Shown here one piece after another: positions 7,935-15,547 of a DNA stretch of 64,000 nucleotides (positions are counted from its first letter, which is position 1; the number at the start of each line of letters is the position of its first letter). The DNA is taken from contig JAEWRI010000038.1 of the NCBI GenBank assembly GCA_023460085.1, forward strand, positions 1 to 64,000. The letters run 5' to 3'. The position numbers and the translations under genes were made by a program. The DNA is from Bacillota bacterium. GTDB taxonomy: Bacteria > Bacillota > Clostridia > Christensenellales > SZUA-584. The notes below the pieces were generated by a model. That model was not told the origin of the DNA. It saw nothing but the letters and a program-made list of their open reading frames with translations, and did not search any database.

Positions 7935-9320
7935 ATGAAAAGCAAACTGAATCATTACGACGTCGCCATTATCGGCGGCGGAATCAGCGGCCTGATGGCG
8001 GCGCACCGGCTGAGCAGCGGCTGCCCGGGGCTGAAAATCATACTGATAGAAAAAGGCGCGGCACTGGAAGGCCGCCGCTGCCCCATGATCACCAATAAGA
8101 CGGGCGTTTGCGTCCATTGCCGCCACTGCGCCATCATGGAGGGGCTTGCGGGCGCGGGCGCTTTCTCCGACGGCAAATACGTCATTTCCACCGAATACGG
8201 CGGCTGGCTCACGGACTTTCTGGACGCTTCCACCGTCATCAACTATATCGAGCAAGCCGACGCGCTGCTCGTGGGCTTTGGCGCGACGACACAGCGCTAC
8301 ATGCCGGACGACGAGCTGAAAACCCTGTGCCTCAAGCACGACCTGCACATGCAGCAGGCCAATTTGAAGCACCTCGGCACGGACGACAACTATACGACGA
8401 TGCTGCACATGGTGCATGAAGTGGCGGACCGCGTGGAGATACTGACGCAGACCGAGGTCACGGATGTGGATAAGGACACCCATACGCTCAAGACGCCCGA
8501 CGGCGATATCACCGCGGACGCCATCATCTTTGCGGTGGGCCGTGCGGGCAGCCGCACCTTTGCCCAGTGGTGCCGCAGCAATAACATCGAAATGGCCAAT
8601 AATCAGGTGGATATCGGTGTGCGCGTGGAGCTGCCCGCCCTCATCTGGGACCACTTCTCCAAGAAGATATACGAGCCGAAGATCTGGTATCGCAGCCAGC
8701 GCTACGGCGACATTACGCGCATGTTCTGCTTCAACGAGCGGGGCAGCGTCGTCATGGAAAACACCGACGGCGTGCTTACCGTCAACGGCCACGCCTATAA
8801 GGGCATGGACAAGAAGACGGAAAACTCCAACTTCGCGCTGCTGTCCACCATCCACTTCACGCAGCCGTTCAAGGATCCCATCGGCTACGCGCGCTACGTG
8901 GCGTCGCTGGCCAACCTCATCAGCGGCGGCAGCGTGCTCGTGCAGCGGCTGGGAGACCTGGAAGCCGGGCGGCGCACCAACGCCGTGCGCTTAAAGCAGG
9001 GCACGACGCACCCCACGCTCGACGTGGTGCCGGGCGACCTCTCCCTCTGCATGCCCAAGCGCCAGCTGGACAGCATACTCGAAACGCTGCACGCGCTGGA
9101 TAAGGTGTCGCCGGGCACGGCCAACCACGACACGCTGCTTTACGGCATCGAGTGCAAATACTATTCCGCGCGTCCCGCCGCGGATGATTTCGAGCTGGCG
9201 GGCTGCAGCGGCGTTTACGCCGTGGGCGACGGCGCGGGCTTCACGCGCTCGCTCTCGCACGCGGCCGCGCACGGCCTGTACATCGCGGACAAAATACTTC
9301 GGAAACGCTCCGCGCAATAA
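7935..9320 (+). CDS. FAD-dependent dehydrogenase of the COG2509 type
   Basis: The 461-residue protein opens with a Rossmann FAD-binding motif, IIGGGISGLMAA (12-23), and an acidic residue ending the second strand (LIEK). A four-cysteine cluster follows at Cys49, Cys59, Cys62 and Cys65 (RRCP, then CVHCRHC). The block GAGAFSDGK is typical of COG2509 uncharacterised FAD-dependent dehydrogenases. The C-terminal GVYAVGDGAGFTRSLSHAAAHG is the second FAD contact and shows an HI0933-like fold. The start at 7935 follows GGGGAGAGG; the frame is open further upstream but without a ribosome site. The substrate is unknown for the whole family. The cysteines could bind a metal or an Fe-S cluster, which is inference. 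Confidence 0.85.
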   Translation: MKSKLNHYDVAIIGGGISGLMAAHRLSSGCPGLKIILIEKGAALEGRRCPMITNKTGVCVHCRHCAIMEGLAGAGAFSDGKYVISTEYGGWLTDFLDASTVINYIEQADALLVGFGATTQRYMPDDELKTLCLKHDLHMQQANLKHLGTDDNYTTMLHMVHEVADRVEILTQTEVTDVDKDTHTLKTPDGDITADAIIFAVGRAGSRTFAQWCRSNNIEMANNQVDIGVRVELPALIWDHFSKKIYEPKIWYRSQRYGDITRMFCFNERGSVVMENTDGVLTVNGHAYKGMDKKTENSNFALLSTIHFTQPFKDPIGYARYVASLANLISGGSVLVQRLGDLEAGRRTNAVRLKQGTTHPTLDVVPGDLSLCMPKRQLDSILETLHALDKVSPGTANHDTLLYGIECKYYSARPAADDFELAGCSGVYAVGDGAGFTRSLSHAAAHGLYIADKILRKRSAQ

Positions 9321-9357
9321 CCGCGCAGGGCTTATACCACCCGGCCTGCGTACGCGC

Positions 9358-9879
9358 TTACTTCTGGAAGTCCCGGTAGAGCAGGCTGGGCTGTATTCCG
9401 GTGTTGTGCTGATATTTGCCGCTGCGGTACGTATCGAATTCGCCGCGGACATCATGGTAGTAAATCTGGCAAATCTCCACGTCCGGGTAGATGATGATCG
9501 GCTGTACGCAGTACATCTCCAGCGTCCAGTAGCCGCTAAAGCCGATGTCTCCGAAGCCCGCTGTGATGTGTACGAACAATCCCAGCCTTCCGATGGACGA
9601 GCGTCCCTCCAGCATGGGCACGAAGGCGTCGGTACGGGTATACTCGTTGGTCCGGCCCAGATAGAGCCTGCCCGGCTGAAGCTGAAGCCCCTCTTCCGGG
9701 ATTGTAATCCGGCTGGCGGAGTTGGGCTTCTTCATATCCAGCACCGCCGCGTCATACACCAGCAGCTCTCCCGCCAGCGACAGATTATAGCTGTTGGGAT
9801 TGATGCGCTTCTCGTCAAAGGGTTCAATCACAATCTCTTTGCCGATATGCTTCAAGATTTCTTTTCCCGATAGTATCAT
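9358..9879 (-). CDS. dcd: dCTP deaminase
   Basis: The 173-residue protein has the trimeric dUTPase/dCTP deaminase fold. It converts dCTP to dUTP (or dUMP in bifunctional members) to supply thymidylate synthesis. Motifs include SYNLSL near the start, EGRSSIGRLGL (91-101), HITAGFGDIGF (104-114) and WTLE with the probable catalytic Glu121. Length is near the family norm of about 175-190. GGCGGGAGAG precedes the ATG. The gene stands alone, convergent with the flavoprotein gene. Confidence 0.92.
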   Translation of the reverse strand: MILSGKEILKHIGKEIVIEPFDEKRINPNSYNLSLAGELLVYDAAVLDMKKPNSASRITIPEEGLQLQPGRLYLGRTNEYTRTDAFVPMLEGRSSIGRLGLFVHITAGFGDIGFSGYWTLEMYCVQPIIIYPDVEICQIYYHDVRGEFDTYRSGKYQHNTGIQPSLLYRDFQK

Positions 9880-10084
9880 GTTCCGCTCTCCCGCCTGTAT
9901 TTTGTGAGGGTATCATACCACTTTGTCTGGCCCGTTACAATTTCAGCGCGCCGTTTCAGCCGTCCTGCTTGGGCCGTGAGGCTGGCATCCATCCGTTTGT
10001 GTCGTAAATATGACTCCGTATGACATCCGTCATATGAAGTCCTGTGAAGAACCGCCATTTTTTGTTTTAATCTTTGTTATAGGG

Positions 10085-10114
10085 TTTACATATAATCCAT
10101 ATCCGTGGTAAAAT
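10085..10114 (+). promoter_or_regulatory. Candidate promoter of the diguanylate cyclase gene
   Basis: TTTACA (10085-10090), an 18-base spacer and TAAAAT (10109-10114) preceded by TG. An inverted repeat ATATGAC/GTCATAT (10008-10014, 10029-10035) lies upstream and could be a regulator site. The rest of the 283-base gap from 9880 holds no gene that can be supported. Confidence 0.45.
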
Positions 10115-10162
10115 CTTGCGGAAATGCTTGCCGCGGATGGATAACAACGATTCAGGAACATC

Positions 10163-11236
10163 ATGAAACGGTTAATCAAAGTAGATACATTTGATTTTTC
10201 TAATTACCGGCTGTCCGCGTCCCAACCCGGAATACGCGTATTCATTGTTGTCGCCGCCGTATACAACGTGCTGCTGCTGATACCGGACAGCCTTAATCTG
10301 AAAGAGGACGCTTTGGCCGCCGTATGCGTGATGCGTCTGCTCTTTGCGGTGCTGTGCGCCCTGTTTTACTTCAATATCAAAAGATTCCGCTCGTTCAGGA
10401 CGATATCCGCTGCGGTGACGGCATCGGAGCTGCTTGCGGTCATCTTCTTTCTGGTGGTATACAGCCTGTACGAAAAACCCGATTTCATGGTACAGCTGCT
10501 GGGAATGATGCTGCTCATGCTGCTCTTTTTCATGGTTCCCAACCGGCTCGTCTATTCGCTTTCTGTCTCGCTGCTGGCAGCCGTCGGTTTTGGGCTGATC
10601 ACCTTTGACGATTTTAATTGGACGGATTCCGCCCTGTATCTCGCCGCCGCCATCTATATGGGGGCCGAAATCGCCGCGGGCACGGCCTTCGGGGTGATGT
10701 TTCTACACTACCAGCGGCGCGAATACGCGACCCATACGGAGCTTCAGAAGCTGTACGCCACCGATCCGCTGACACAGGTGGGCAATCGGGTGCGGCTGGA
10801 GAGCGAGGCCGATAAGTGGCTTGCCTTCTGCAAGCGCCACGGGCTGCCGCTTTCCCTCGTTCTCCTTGATATCGACAACATGAAAAGCATCAACGACCAG
10901 CACGGACACCTCACCGGCGATCTCGTCATCCGTGAATTCGTAAACACCATCTGCCTGCATCAGCGCAGGAACGACGTATGCGTACGATGGGGCGGCGACG
11001 AGTTTGTACTGCTGCTGCCCGGAACCACCGCCTCCAACGCGCGCTTTTTGGTGGATCGGATACGCGGCGAGGTGGAAACACACATCTTCTCCGCCGAATC
11101 CCGCATCACCTGCAGCTTCGGCATCGCGGATTTGACCAGCGGCAATTCGCTGGAAACGCTGCTGGACAGCGCCGACAAGCTGCTCTATCAGGCAAAACGG
11201 CAGGGCAAAAACGCCGCCTGCTCCCATCAGAATTAG
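10163..11236 (+). CDS. Membrane-bound diguanylate cyclase (GGDEF)
   Basis: The 357-residue protein has about six hydrophobic segments (residues 20-185) and a short linker. A C-terminal GGDEF domain (about 190-355) follows. The active-site GGDEF is intact at 277-281. The product-inhibition I-site RRND lies at 268-271, exactly five residues before it. The enzyme should make cyclic di-GMP from two GTP and be feedback inhibited. The N-terminal region is a sensor of unknown ligand. No EAL or HD-GYP protein is in the window. No strong ribosome site precedes the ATG, but the start fits the first membrane segment. Confidence 0.9.
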   Translation: MKRLIKVDTFDFSNYRLSASQPGIRVFIVVAAVYNVLLLIPDSLNLKEDALAAVCVMRLLFAVLCALFYFNIKRFRSFRTISAAVTASELLAVIFFLVVYSLYEKPDFMVQLLGMMLLMLLFFMVPNRLVYSLSVSLLAAVGFGLITFDDFNWTDSALYLAAAIYMGAEIAAGTAFGVMFLHYQRREYATHTELQKLYATDPLTQVGNRVRLESEADKWLAFCKRHGLPLSLVLLDIDNMKSINDQHGHLTGDLVIREFVNTICLHQRRNDVCVRWGGDEFVLLLPGTTASNARFLVDRIRGEVETHIFSAESRITCSFGIADLTSGNSLETLLDSADKLLYQAKRQGKNAACSHQN

Positions 11237-11247
11237 TCCCCTTCGAC

Positions 11248-11284
11248 GTTAAAAAAGGGTATCGCGTGGCGAATACCCTTTTCA
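11248..11284 (+). terminator. Bidirectional terminator
   Basis: AAAAAGGGTAT and ATACCCTTTT form a stem with a loop of about nine bases. It lies between the convergent diguanylate cyclase and Gly/Cys-rich genes and can serve both strands (A-run on one side, T-run on the other). Confidence 0.8.
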
Positions 11285-11316
11285 TATGGATAAATGGCCT
11301 CGCGTGGGCCATTATG

Positions 11317-11619
11317 TCAGCAGCCGCCGCAGGTCCAGCGATTCCAGCCGCAGGATTGATTGCACCCGCCGCAGCCGCAGGACCGGTTCCAGCTGTTGCA
11401 GCCGCAGGACCGGTTCCAGTTGCCGCCGCAGCCGCCGCCCCAGCCACCCCAGCCGCCCGGAAAACCGCCGCAGCCACAACCGCCCTGTCCGCAGCCGCCG
11501 CCCTGTCCGCAGCCGCCGCCCCAGCCACAGCCTCCGCCCCAGCCGCAGCCGCAGCCACCCCGGTTTCCGCAGCAGCTGAGCAGCGCAAGCAGCCACAGGC
11601 AATTGTCATTGTTAAACAT
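11317..11619 (-). CDS. Small Gly/Cys/Trp-rich protein (high-cysteine type)
   Basis: The 100-residue protein starts with MFNNDNCLWLLALLSCCG, a short hydrophobic segment. Low-complexity repeats of GGGCGWGGGCGQGGGC and later NRSCGCNSWNRSCGCGG follow. By count it holds 19 Cys and 9 Trp. Similar short proteins occur in many Clostridia and are sometimes annotated as high-cysteine, chorion-like. Their function is unknown; surface, spore-coat or metal-related roles have no proof. The ATG has AAGGGGTGA about nine bases upstream, which supports a real gene. The opposite-strand frames over this stretch are Ala-rich or Pro-rich artefacts of the same repeat. Confidence 0.7.
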   Translation of the reverse strand: MFNNDNCLWLLALLSCCGNRGGCGCGWGGGCGWGGGCGQGGGCGQGGCGCGGFPGGWGGWGGGCGGNWNRSCGCNSWNRSCGCGGCNQSCGWNRWTCGGC

Positions 11620-11708
11620 TCGCTTTTGTCACCCCTTTTTATACGAAGGATAATTTACAGTATTCAACCGGCGAAAAAAAAGTGAAACGGTTTGTCGAAA
11701 CTATATTG

Positions 11709-11756
11709 CATTGTTCAGTAGTGTATGTTATTCTGTAATCAAGCTACTGAACAATG
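11709..11756 (+). promoter_or_regulatory. Promoter and perfect 13-bp inverted repeat, likely PadR operator
   Basis: CATTGTTCAGTAG (11709-11721) and CTACTGAACAATG (11744-11756) are perfect inverted copies 22 bases apart. They overlap a candidate -35 TTGTTC (11711-11716) and flank a -10 TGTAAT (11734-11739) with 17-base spacing. This is the layout expected of autorepression by the PadR protein encoded just downstream. Confidence 0.7.
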
Positions 11757-11780
11757 TCCTGTAGTATGGGAAGGATGGCA

Positions 11781-12101
11781 ATGAACGCACAATTCAAAAA
11801 AGGCGTGCTGGAGCTATGCGTGCTCTCGCGGCTGAAAAGAAAAGACGCCTATGGCTATGAGCTGGCGGAGAAAATTTCCGCGCGCATCGAAATTGCGGAA
11901 GGTACGCTGTATCCGCTGCTGCGTAAGCTCAAGGAGGACGGCCTTTGCGAGACGTATCTTTCGGACGACTCCTCCGGGCCGCCGCGCAAGTATTACCGCA
12001 TCACGCGGCGCGGGCGGGAGCAGGAGCGCCTGCTGCGTCTGGAATGGCTGGATTTTGTGGAACAGGTGGGCATTCTGATGGAGGGCGAAGAGGATGAATG
12101 A
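11781..12101 (+). CDS. PadR family transcriptional regulator
   Basis: The 106-residue protein is a short winged-helix PadR (PadR-s) type. The block KKGVLELCVLSRLKRKDAYGYEL is the first helices of the domain. EGTLYPLLRKLKEDGL is the recognition helix region. RKYYRITRRG forms the wing. These regulators bind inverted repeats in their own promoters and usually control a downstream DUF1700 gene. That is the arrangement here: the stop overlaps the next gene by eight bases. The start at 11781 follows GGAAGG; a start six bases earlier is possible. It probably binds the perfect inverted repeat upstream. Confidence 0.92.
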   Translation: MNAQFKKGVLELCVLSRLKRKDAYGYELAEKISARIEIAEGTLYPLLRKLKEDGLCETYLSDDSSGPPRKYYRITRRGREQERLLRLEWLDFVEQVGILMEGEEDE

Positions 12102-12651
12102 GTTTTTACACGCGCTGGAGGAAGCGCTTTCCGGCATGGACGCGGAACAGCGGCGCGAAATACTGGCAGACTACGAGGAGCACTTCGCGCTGGGCCGCGA
12201 GGCGGGCAAGACGGATCGGGATATCTCCCGCTCTCTGGGAGACCCGCACCAGCTGGCGCGCATGTATACCGCGCTGGGCGCGGCGCACCGCGCGCGTCAG
12301 GGCGGATTTGCGGACGCCATGCGCATGATAGGCGCGGCGCTGCGGTATCAGGTGGGCGGAGGCCTGCTGATGGGCGCGCTGTACTTCCTCTGCTTCGGCG
12401 CAATCGCGCTGCTTTTCGTCACCGCGGCATCGCTGTTTGTCATCGCGGTGGGGTGTATTGTGGTGATGGGCATGGAGATAGCCCGTGGTCTGGGGGCTTA
12501 CGCGGCGCTGACCGTATTCCTGGCGCTGTTCTTCGCGAGCGGCGGGCTGCTCTGGATTTTCGGCAACACATGGCTGTGGAAAACGTGCGCGAAGCGCCTG
12601 CCGCTGCTGGCGCACCGCATCATGAAGCACAGCTTCAGGGAGGCACTATGA
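12094..12651 (+). CDS. DUF1700 (HAAS-type) membrane protein
   Basis: The 185-residue protein starts with the HAAS signalling helices (about 1-60; DAEQRREILADYEEHF and SLGDPHQLA are typical). Three to four membrane segments follow (about 85-170). Such proteins nearly always follow a PadR regulator and are thought to relay envelope stress or regulate the PadR target. It overlaps the PadR gene by eight bases and the next gene by four, so the three are translationally coupled. Confidence 0.85.
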   Translation: MNEFLHALEEALSGMDAEQRREILADYEEHFALGREAGKTDRDISRSLGDPHQLARMYTALGAAHRARQGGFADAMRMIGAALRYQVGGGLLMGALYFLCFGAIALLFVTAASLFVIAVGCIVVMGMEIARGLGAYAALTVFLALFFASGGLLWIFGNTWLWKTCAKRLPLLAHRIMKHSFREAL

Positions 12652-13064
12652 AAACGAAGACCAAGGTACTGCTGATACTGTTCGCCGTGAGCATCGCAGG
12701 CATTGCGACGACGATGGGCATCATTATGGGTTCCAGCACGCTGATGTCACGCGGGGCGGAAAAGACTTATGCCATCACAGCGCCCTTCGATACGATGGAA
12801 TTTGACACTGTGCTGGGCCAGGTAACCGTGCTGCCCGCCGAAGACGGCGAAGCGCGGGTGGAGGCTTCCGCCAAGGCATGGCTGCCAGAGGAGATTGACA
12901 TGGATGAACACATCCGCGTGGACGTGGCGGACGGCGTGCTGACCGTCACCGAAACGCCCTTCCCGGACGAGTTTCTGGGCGTGTTCCCGCAGCCATACGA
13001 GATGATACTGCGCGTGTATGTGCCGCAGTACGTATACGAGCAATGGACAGGAGCGCAATCATGA
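12648..13064 (+). CDS. DUF4097-like protein, probably truncated
   Basis: The 138-residue protein has one membrane segment (about 5-30). The start of a DUF4097 putative-adhesin beta domain follows (PFDTMEFDTVLGQVTVLPA and RVDVADGVLTVTE). In PadR-DUF1700 cassettes this third gene is normally 250 residues or more and continues with a beta-helical part. Here the frame ends after RVYVPQYVYEQWTGAQS, and the last residues read into the ribosome site of the next gene. A deletion that removed the C-terminal part is the simplest explanation. The ATG overlaps the DUF1700 stop. Confidence 0.65.
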   Translation: MKTKTKVLLILFAVSIAGIATTMGIIMGSSTLMSRGAEKTYAITAPFDTMEFDTVLGQVTVLPAEDGEARVEASAKAWLPEEIDMDEHIRVDVADGVLTVTETPFPDEFLGVFPQPYEMILRVYVPQYVYEQWTGAQS

Positions 13065-13921
13065 AGACCGCAATCATCACCGGCGCGACCTCGGGCATCG
13101 GCCTCGCGGCGGCAAAGCAGCTCTGCGCGGACGGCGTGCGCGTCATCGGCATCGGCCGGGCGCAGGAGCGCTGCGACGCGGCGCGGGAGCAGATACTCAA
13201 AACCACCCCGGGCGCGGACATCCGCTACCTCATCGCCGACCTTGCGCAGCAGGCCGAGGTGAGCGCTGTGGCAAAGGAAGCCGCGGATATCCTCGAAGCG
13301 GAGTGCGGCGGCAGGCTGGACGCGCTCATACTCAACGCGGGCGGCGTGCGCAATTGGTACACCACCACCGCCGAAGGCTACGAGACGCAGTTCGCGTTGA
13401 ACCACCTCTCCGGCTTTCTTCTGACCGCGCGGCTGCTGCCGCTGCTTCAGGCGGCACAGGGCCGCGTCATTCTCACGGGCAGCGGCTCTCACAAGCACAT
13501 GCGCGTACACTGGAAGGATGTCATGTACAAAAAGCACTACAACTGCCTGATGGCTTACAAGCAGAGCAAGCTGTGCAATATGCTGTTCGCGGCGGAGCTG
13601 AACCGCTGGTATGCGCCGCAGGTGCGCGCCTACGTGGTTGACCCGGGTCTGGTGAACACCGAAATCGGGCAGAAGCAGACGAGCGGCCTCGTCGCGTGGT
13701 TCTGGTCAAAACGCGGCAGGCACGGCACGCCGCCCGAGGTTCCGGCGCGCACCTACGCACATCTGGTCGGCGCGGAGACCCCGCCCGAGGGGCTGTACTT
13801 TTACAATTGCGCGGAGGCGGCGTGCAGCCGGGAGGCCAAGTCTGAACCGGACGCAAAGCGCCTGTTCGAGCTGAGCAACCGGCTCTGCGGAAACTGCTTC
13901 AAGGAAGGAGCATCAAAATGA
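13061..13921 (+). CDS. Short-chain dehydrogenase/reductase
   Basis: The 286-residue protein has the SDR cofactor motif TGATSGIG (7-14) and the LNAGG motif. The catalytic Ser lies in ILTGSGSH and a Tyr-x3-Lys element in AYKQSKL. This resembles retinol-dehydrogenase-like SDRs with an extended C-terminus. A Cys-rich C-terminal tail (YNCAEAACS, LCGNCF) is unusual. The start at 13061 has AGGAG eight bases upstream; it overlaps the end of the truncated DUF4097 gene. It overlaps the second SDR gene by four bases (ATGA). Substrate unknown. Confidence 0.85.
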   Translation: MKTAIITGATSGIGLAAAKQLCADGVRVIGIGRAQERCDAAREQILKTTPGADIRYLIADLAQQAEVSAVAKEAADILEAECGGRLDALILNAGGVRNWYTTTAEGYETQFALNHLSGFLLTARLLPLLQAAQGRVILTGSGSHKHMRVHWKDVMYKKHYNCLMAYKQSKLCNMLFAAELNRWYAPQVRAYVVDPGLVNTEIGQKQTSGLVAWFWSKRGRHGTPPEVPARTYAHLVGAETPPEGLYFYNCAEAACSREAKSEPDAKRLFELSNRLCGNCFKEGASK

Positions 13922-14715
13922 TGGTACTGATTACCGGCGCGGCGGGAGGTCTGGGCCGCGCGATGGCGGGCGAATGCGCGAGCCGCGGCTATTCGCTCAT
14001 ACTGACCGACGCGCGCGAAATCGCGCTGCATCATATCCGGGACGGCATGGAGCGCCAGTACGGTGTGGACGCGCGCGCCTTCCCCTGCGACCTGACGAGT
14101 GCCGAGGGCGTTAAGGCGCTGATGGCAACTATGGACCACGAAGGGCTGTATCCCGACCTGCTGCTCAATGTGGCGGGCATCGATTACGAAGGACCGTTTT
14201 TGCAGAAGGGCTGCGAGGAGCTGCTCTCCATCGTGCGGCTCAATATCGAAGCCACGATGCGCATCACGCACGAGGTGCTCTCGCGCAGGCAAAAGGACCG
14301 GCGCTTTACCATCGTCAACGTGTCCAGCCTCGCGAGCCTCTACCCCATTCCACTCAAGGCCACCTACGCCGCGTCCAAGCGGTTCCTGCTGGACTTCTCC
14401 ATCGCGCTGGGGCGCGAGCTGAAGCGCGAGAACGTGCGCGTGCTGGCGCTGTGCCCGGGCGGCCTTGCCACCACGCGCGAGGCGCTGCTGGGCATCGCGG
14501 CTCAGGGCTTCTGGGGCAACGTCACCACCAACAAGCTCAGCGTCATGGCGCACCGCACCATATCGCGCGCGCTTGCCGGGCGGCACATCTACATTCCCGG
14601 TGCGGTGAACCGCGTGCTCTCCGCTCTGGGCAAGCTGGTTCCGGCTGGGCTGGTCGCGAATCTGCTCTACCGCCGCTGGGACACCGCGCAGGCGCAGTGG
14701 CTGAAAAATCAATAA
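13918..14715 (+). CDS. Short-chain dehydrogenase/reductase (DltE-like)
   Basis: The 265-residue protein shows TGAAGGLG (6-13), the NVAG element (LLNVAGIDYEG) and the catalytic VNVSS Ser. YAASKRF supplies Tyr and Lys. The length and C-terminal half resemble COG0300 (DltE-type) short-chain oxidoreductases. It probably acts with the SDR upstream, because the two overlap by ATGA and share orientation. There is no evident sterol, fatty acid or polyketide gene nearby that would indicate a substrate. Confidence 0.85.
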   Translation: MMVLITGAAGGLGRAMAGECASRGYSLILTDAREIALHHIRDGMERQYGVDARAFPCDLTSAEGVKALMATMDHEGLYPDLLLNVAGIDYEGPFLQKGCEELLSIVRLNIEATMRITHEVLSRRQKDRRFTIVNVSSLASLYPIPLKATYAASKRFLLDFSIALGRELKRENVRVLALCPGGLATTREALLGIAAQGFWGNVTTNKLSVMAHRTISRALAGRHIYIPGAVNRVLSALGKLVPAGLVANLLYRRWDTAQAQWLKNQ

Positions 14716-14742
14716 AGCTGGAAGCAATCGACAAATTCCGTC

Positions 14743-14770
14743 ATGACATTGCGTTATAATATGGTATAAT
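14743..14770 (+). promoter_or_regulatory. Candidate promoter without an intact gene
   Basis: ATGACA (14743-14748) and TATAAT (14765-14770) are 16 bases apart; a second TATAAT lies at 14755-14760. A GGGAGG ribosome site (about 14796) and a terminator (14909-14932) follow, but no normal start codon sits between. Confidence 0.5.
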
Positions 14771-14801
14771 TTTTCTTAATATACCATTAAACAGGGAGGA
14801 C

Positions 14802-14891
14802 GGGGAGCAAATCCACATCCAAATCGGCGGCAGCGGCTTCAAGGACAACGCCGATATCGCCGCGATGCTGGAATCGCTGGAATTGAAATAA
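14802..14891 (+). pseudogene. Small open stretch with ribosome site but no start codon, likely gene remnant
   Basis: Between a promoter-like element and a terminator lies a 30-odd-codon stretch in one frame, ending ADIAAMLESLELK and TAA. It has GGGAGG upstream but no ATG, GTG or TTG at usable distance. It may be the C-terminal end of a gene whose front was deleted, or a small protein with an odd start. The family was not recognised. Confidence 0.35.
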
Positions 14892-14908
14892 CACTGGCGA
14901 AACACCGA

Positions 14909-14932
14909 AGGGCGCATCCCGCGCCCTTTTTG
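14909..14932 (+). terminator. Rho-independent terminator
   Basis: AGGGCGC (14909-14915), loop ATCCC, GCGCCCT (14921-14927) and a T-run. It ends the remnant unit above. Confidence 0.8.
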
Positions 14933-14995
14933 TTTGCCGGATCTCAGCTTGATGACAGACACTGCCGCCAAACCCCTATGAAGAGCTACGGCTTT

Positions 14996-15023
14996 TCCGC
15001 GCGTCCGGGAGGCCGCGCCCTAC
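14996..15023 (+). repeat. REP-like core element, dispersed copy
   Basis: Contains GCGCG-TC-CGGGAG-GC-CGCGCCCTAC, the same core as in the tandem units near the window start and at 31361 and 61032. A degenerate reverse partner (CCTTCCGGACGCGCCG) follows to about 15050. Between 14933 and 15547 only repeats of this kind were seen, including the opposite-oriented dispersed repeat at about 15161-15216. Confidence 0.7.
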
Positions 15024-15160
15024 GTTCGCACGCCCTTCCGGACGCGCCGTCGTATCGGCTTTTTCAACCGTCTCCTCGAGGAGAAGACTCATTTTGTCTG
15101 CTGGAGACGAGGCGCTAGACAGTGGCATGCTGGATAGGAAGATGGGGATAGAATAATATG

Positions 15161-15216
15161 AAAAGGCCCCCTTGCCTAAAGGGGGCTGTCACCGAAGGTG
15201 ACTGGGGGATTCGGCC
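15161..15216. repeat. Dispersed intergenic repeat, copy 2
   Basis: Reverse-oriented relative of the block at 62-125: AAAGGCCCCCTTGCCTAAAG, a short hairpin around TGTCACCGAAGGTGACTG, then GGGGGATTC. Confidence 0.6.
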
Positions 15217-15477
15217 CGCACCGCCTGTCAGCAAACCCACCCCAAAAAGCGTGCTTTTCGGGGACCCCGGCACGTCGATGGAGGCTATGTCAGCGCTAAA
15301 AGAGTGCCTGCACCGCAGACGCTCCATTTCTTTTCTGAGTGTTTTTGGGAGGGGATAGAACCCCATACCGGGCACTTACCCCTCCCCTGCATTTTCCGGT
15401 TCTGTGAACGCGGAACGACACAAAAGACATTCCTTGCGATTTCAGCATCGTGATACGCAACGGCGCATCAGGGATGC

Positions 15478-15510
15478 CGCGCCCTACGAAAATGTGACCC
15501 GTAGGGCGCG
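15478..15510. repeat. 11-bp perfect inverted repeat
   Basis: CGCGCCCTACG (15478-15488) and CGTAGGGCGCG (15500-15510) are perfect inverted copies around an 11-base loop. They use the CGCGCCCTAC end of the REP-like core. Confidence 0.7.
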
Positions 15511-15547
15511 ATTTCCTAAGCGCGCCGAGAGTACTTTGTTTTTTCCC

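Noticed and set aside
9876..10058. 60-residue minus-strand frame upstream of dcd
   Set aside because: No ribosome site, no hydrophobic or domain pattern, and it overlaps the dcd promoter region.
11286..11685. Ala-rich or Pro-rich proteins on the plus strand and Arg/Leu-rich frame on the minus strand
   Set aside because: They are other frames of the Gly/Cys repeat; only the minus-strand Gly/Cys frame has a ribosome site and a sensible start.
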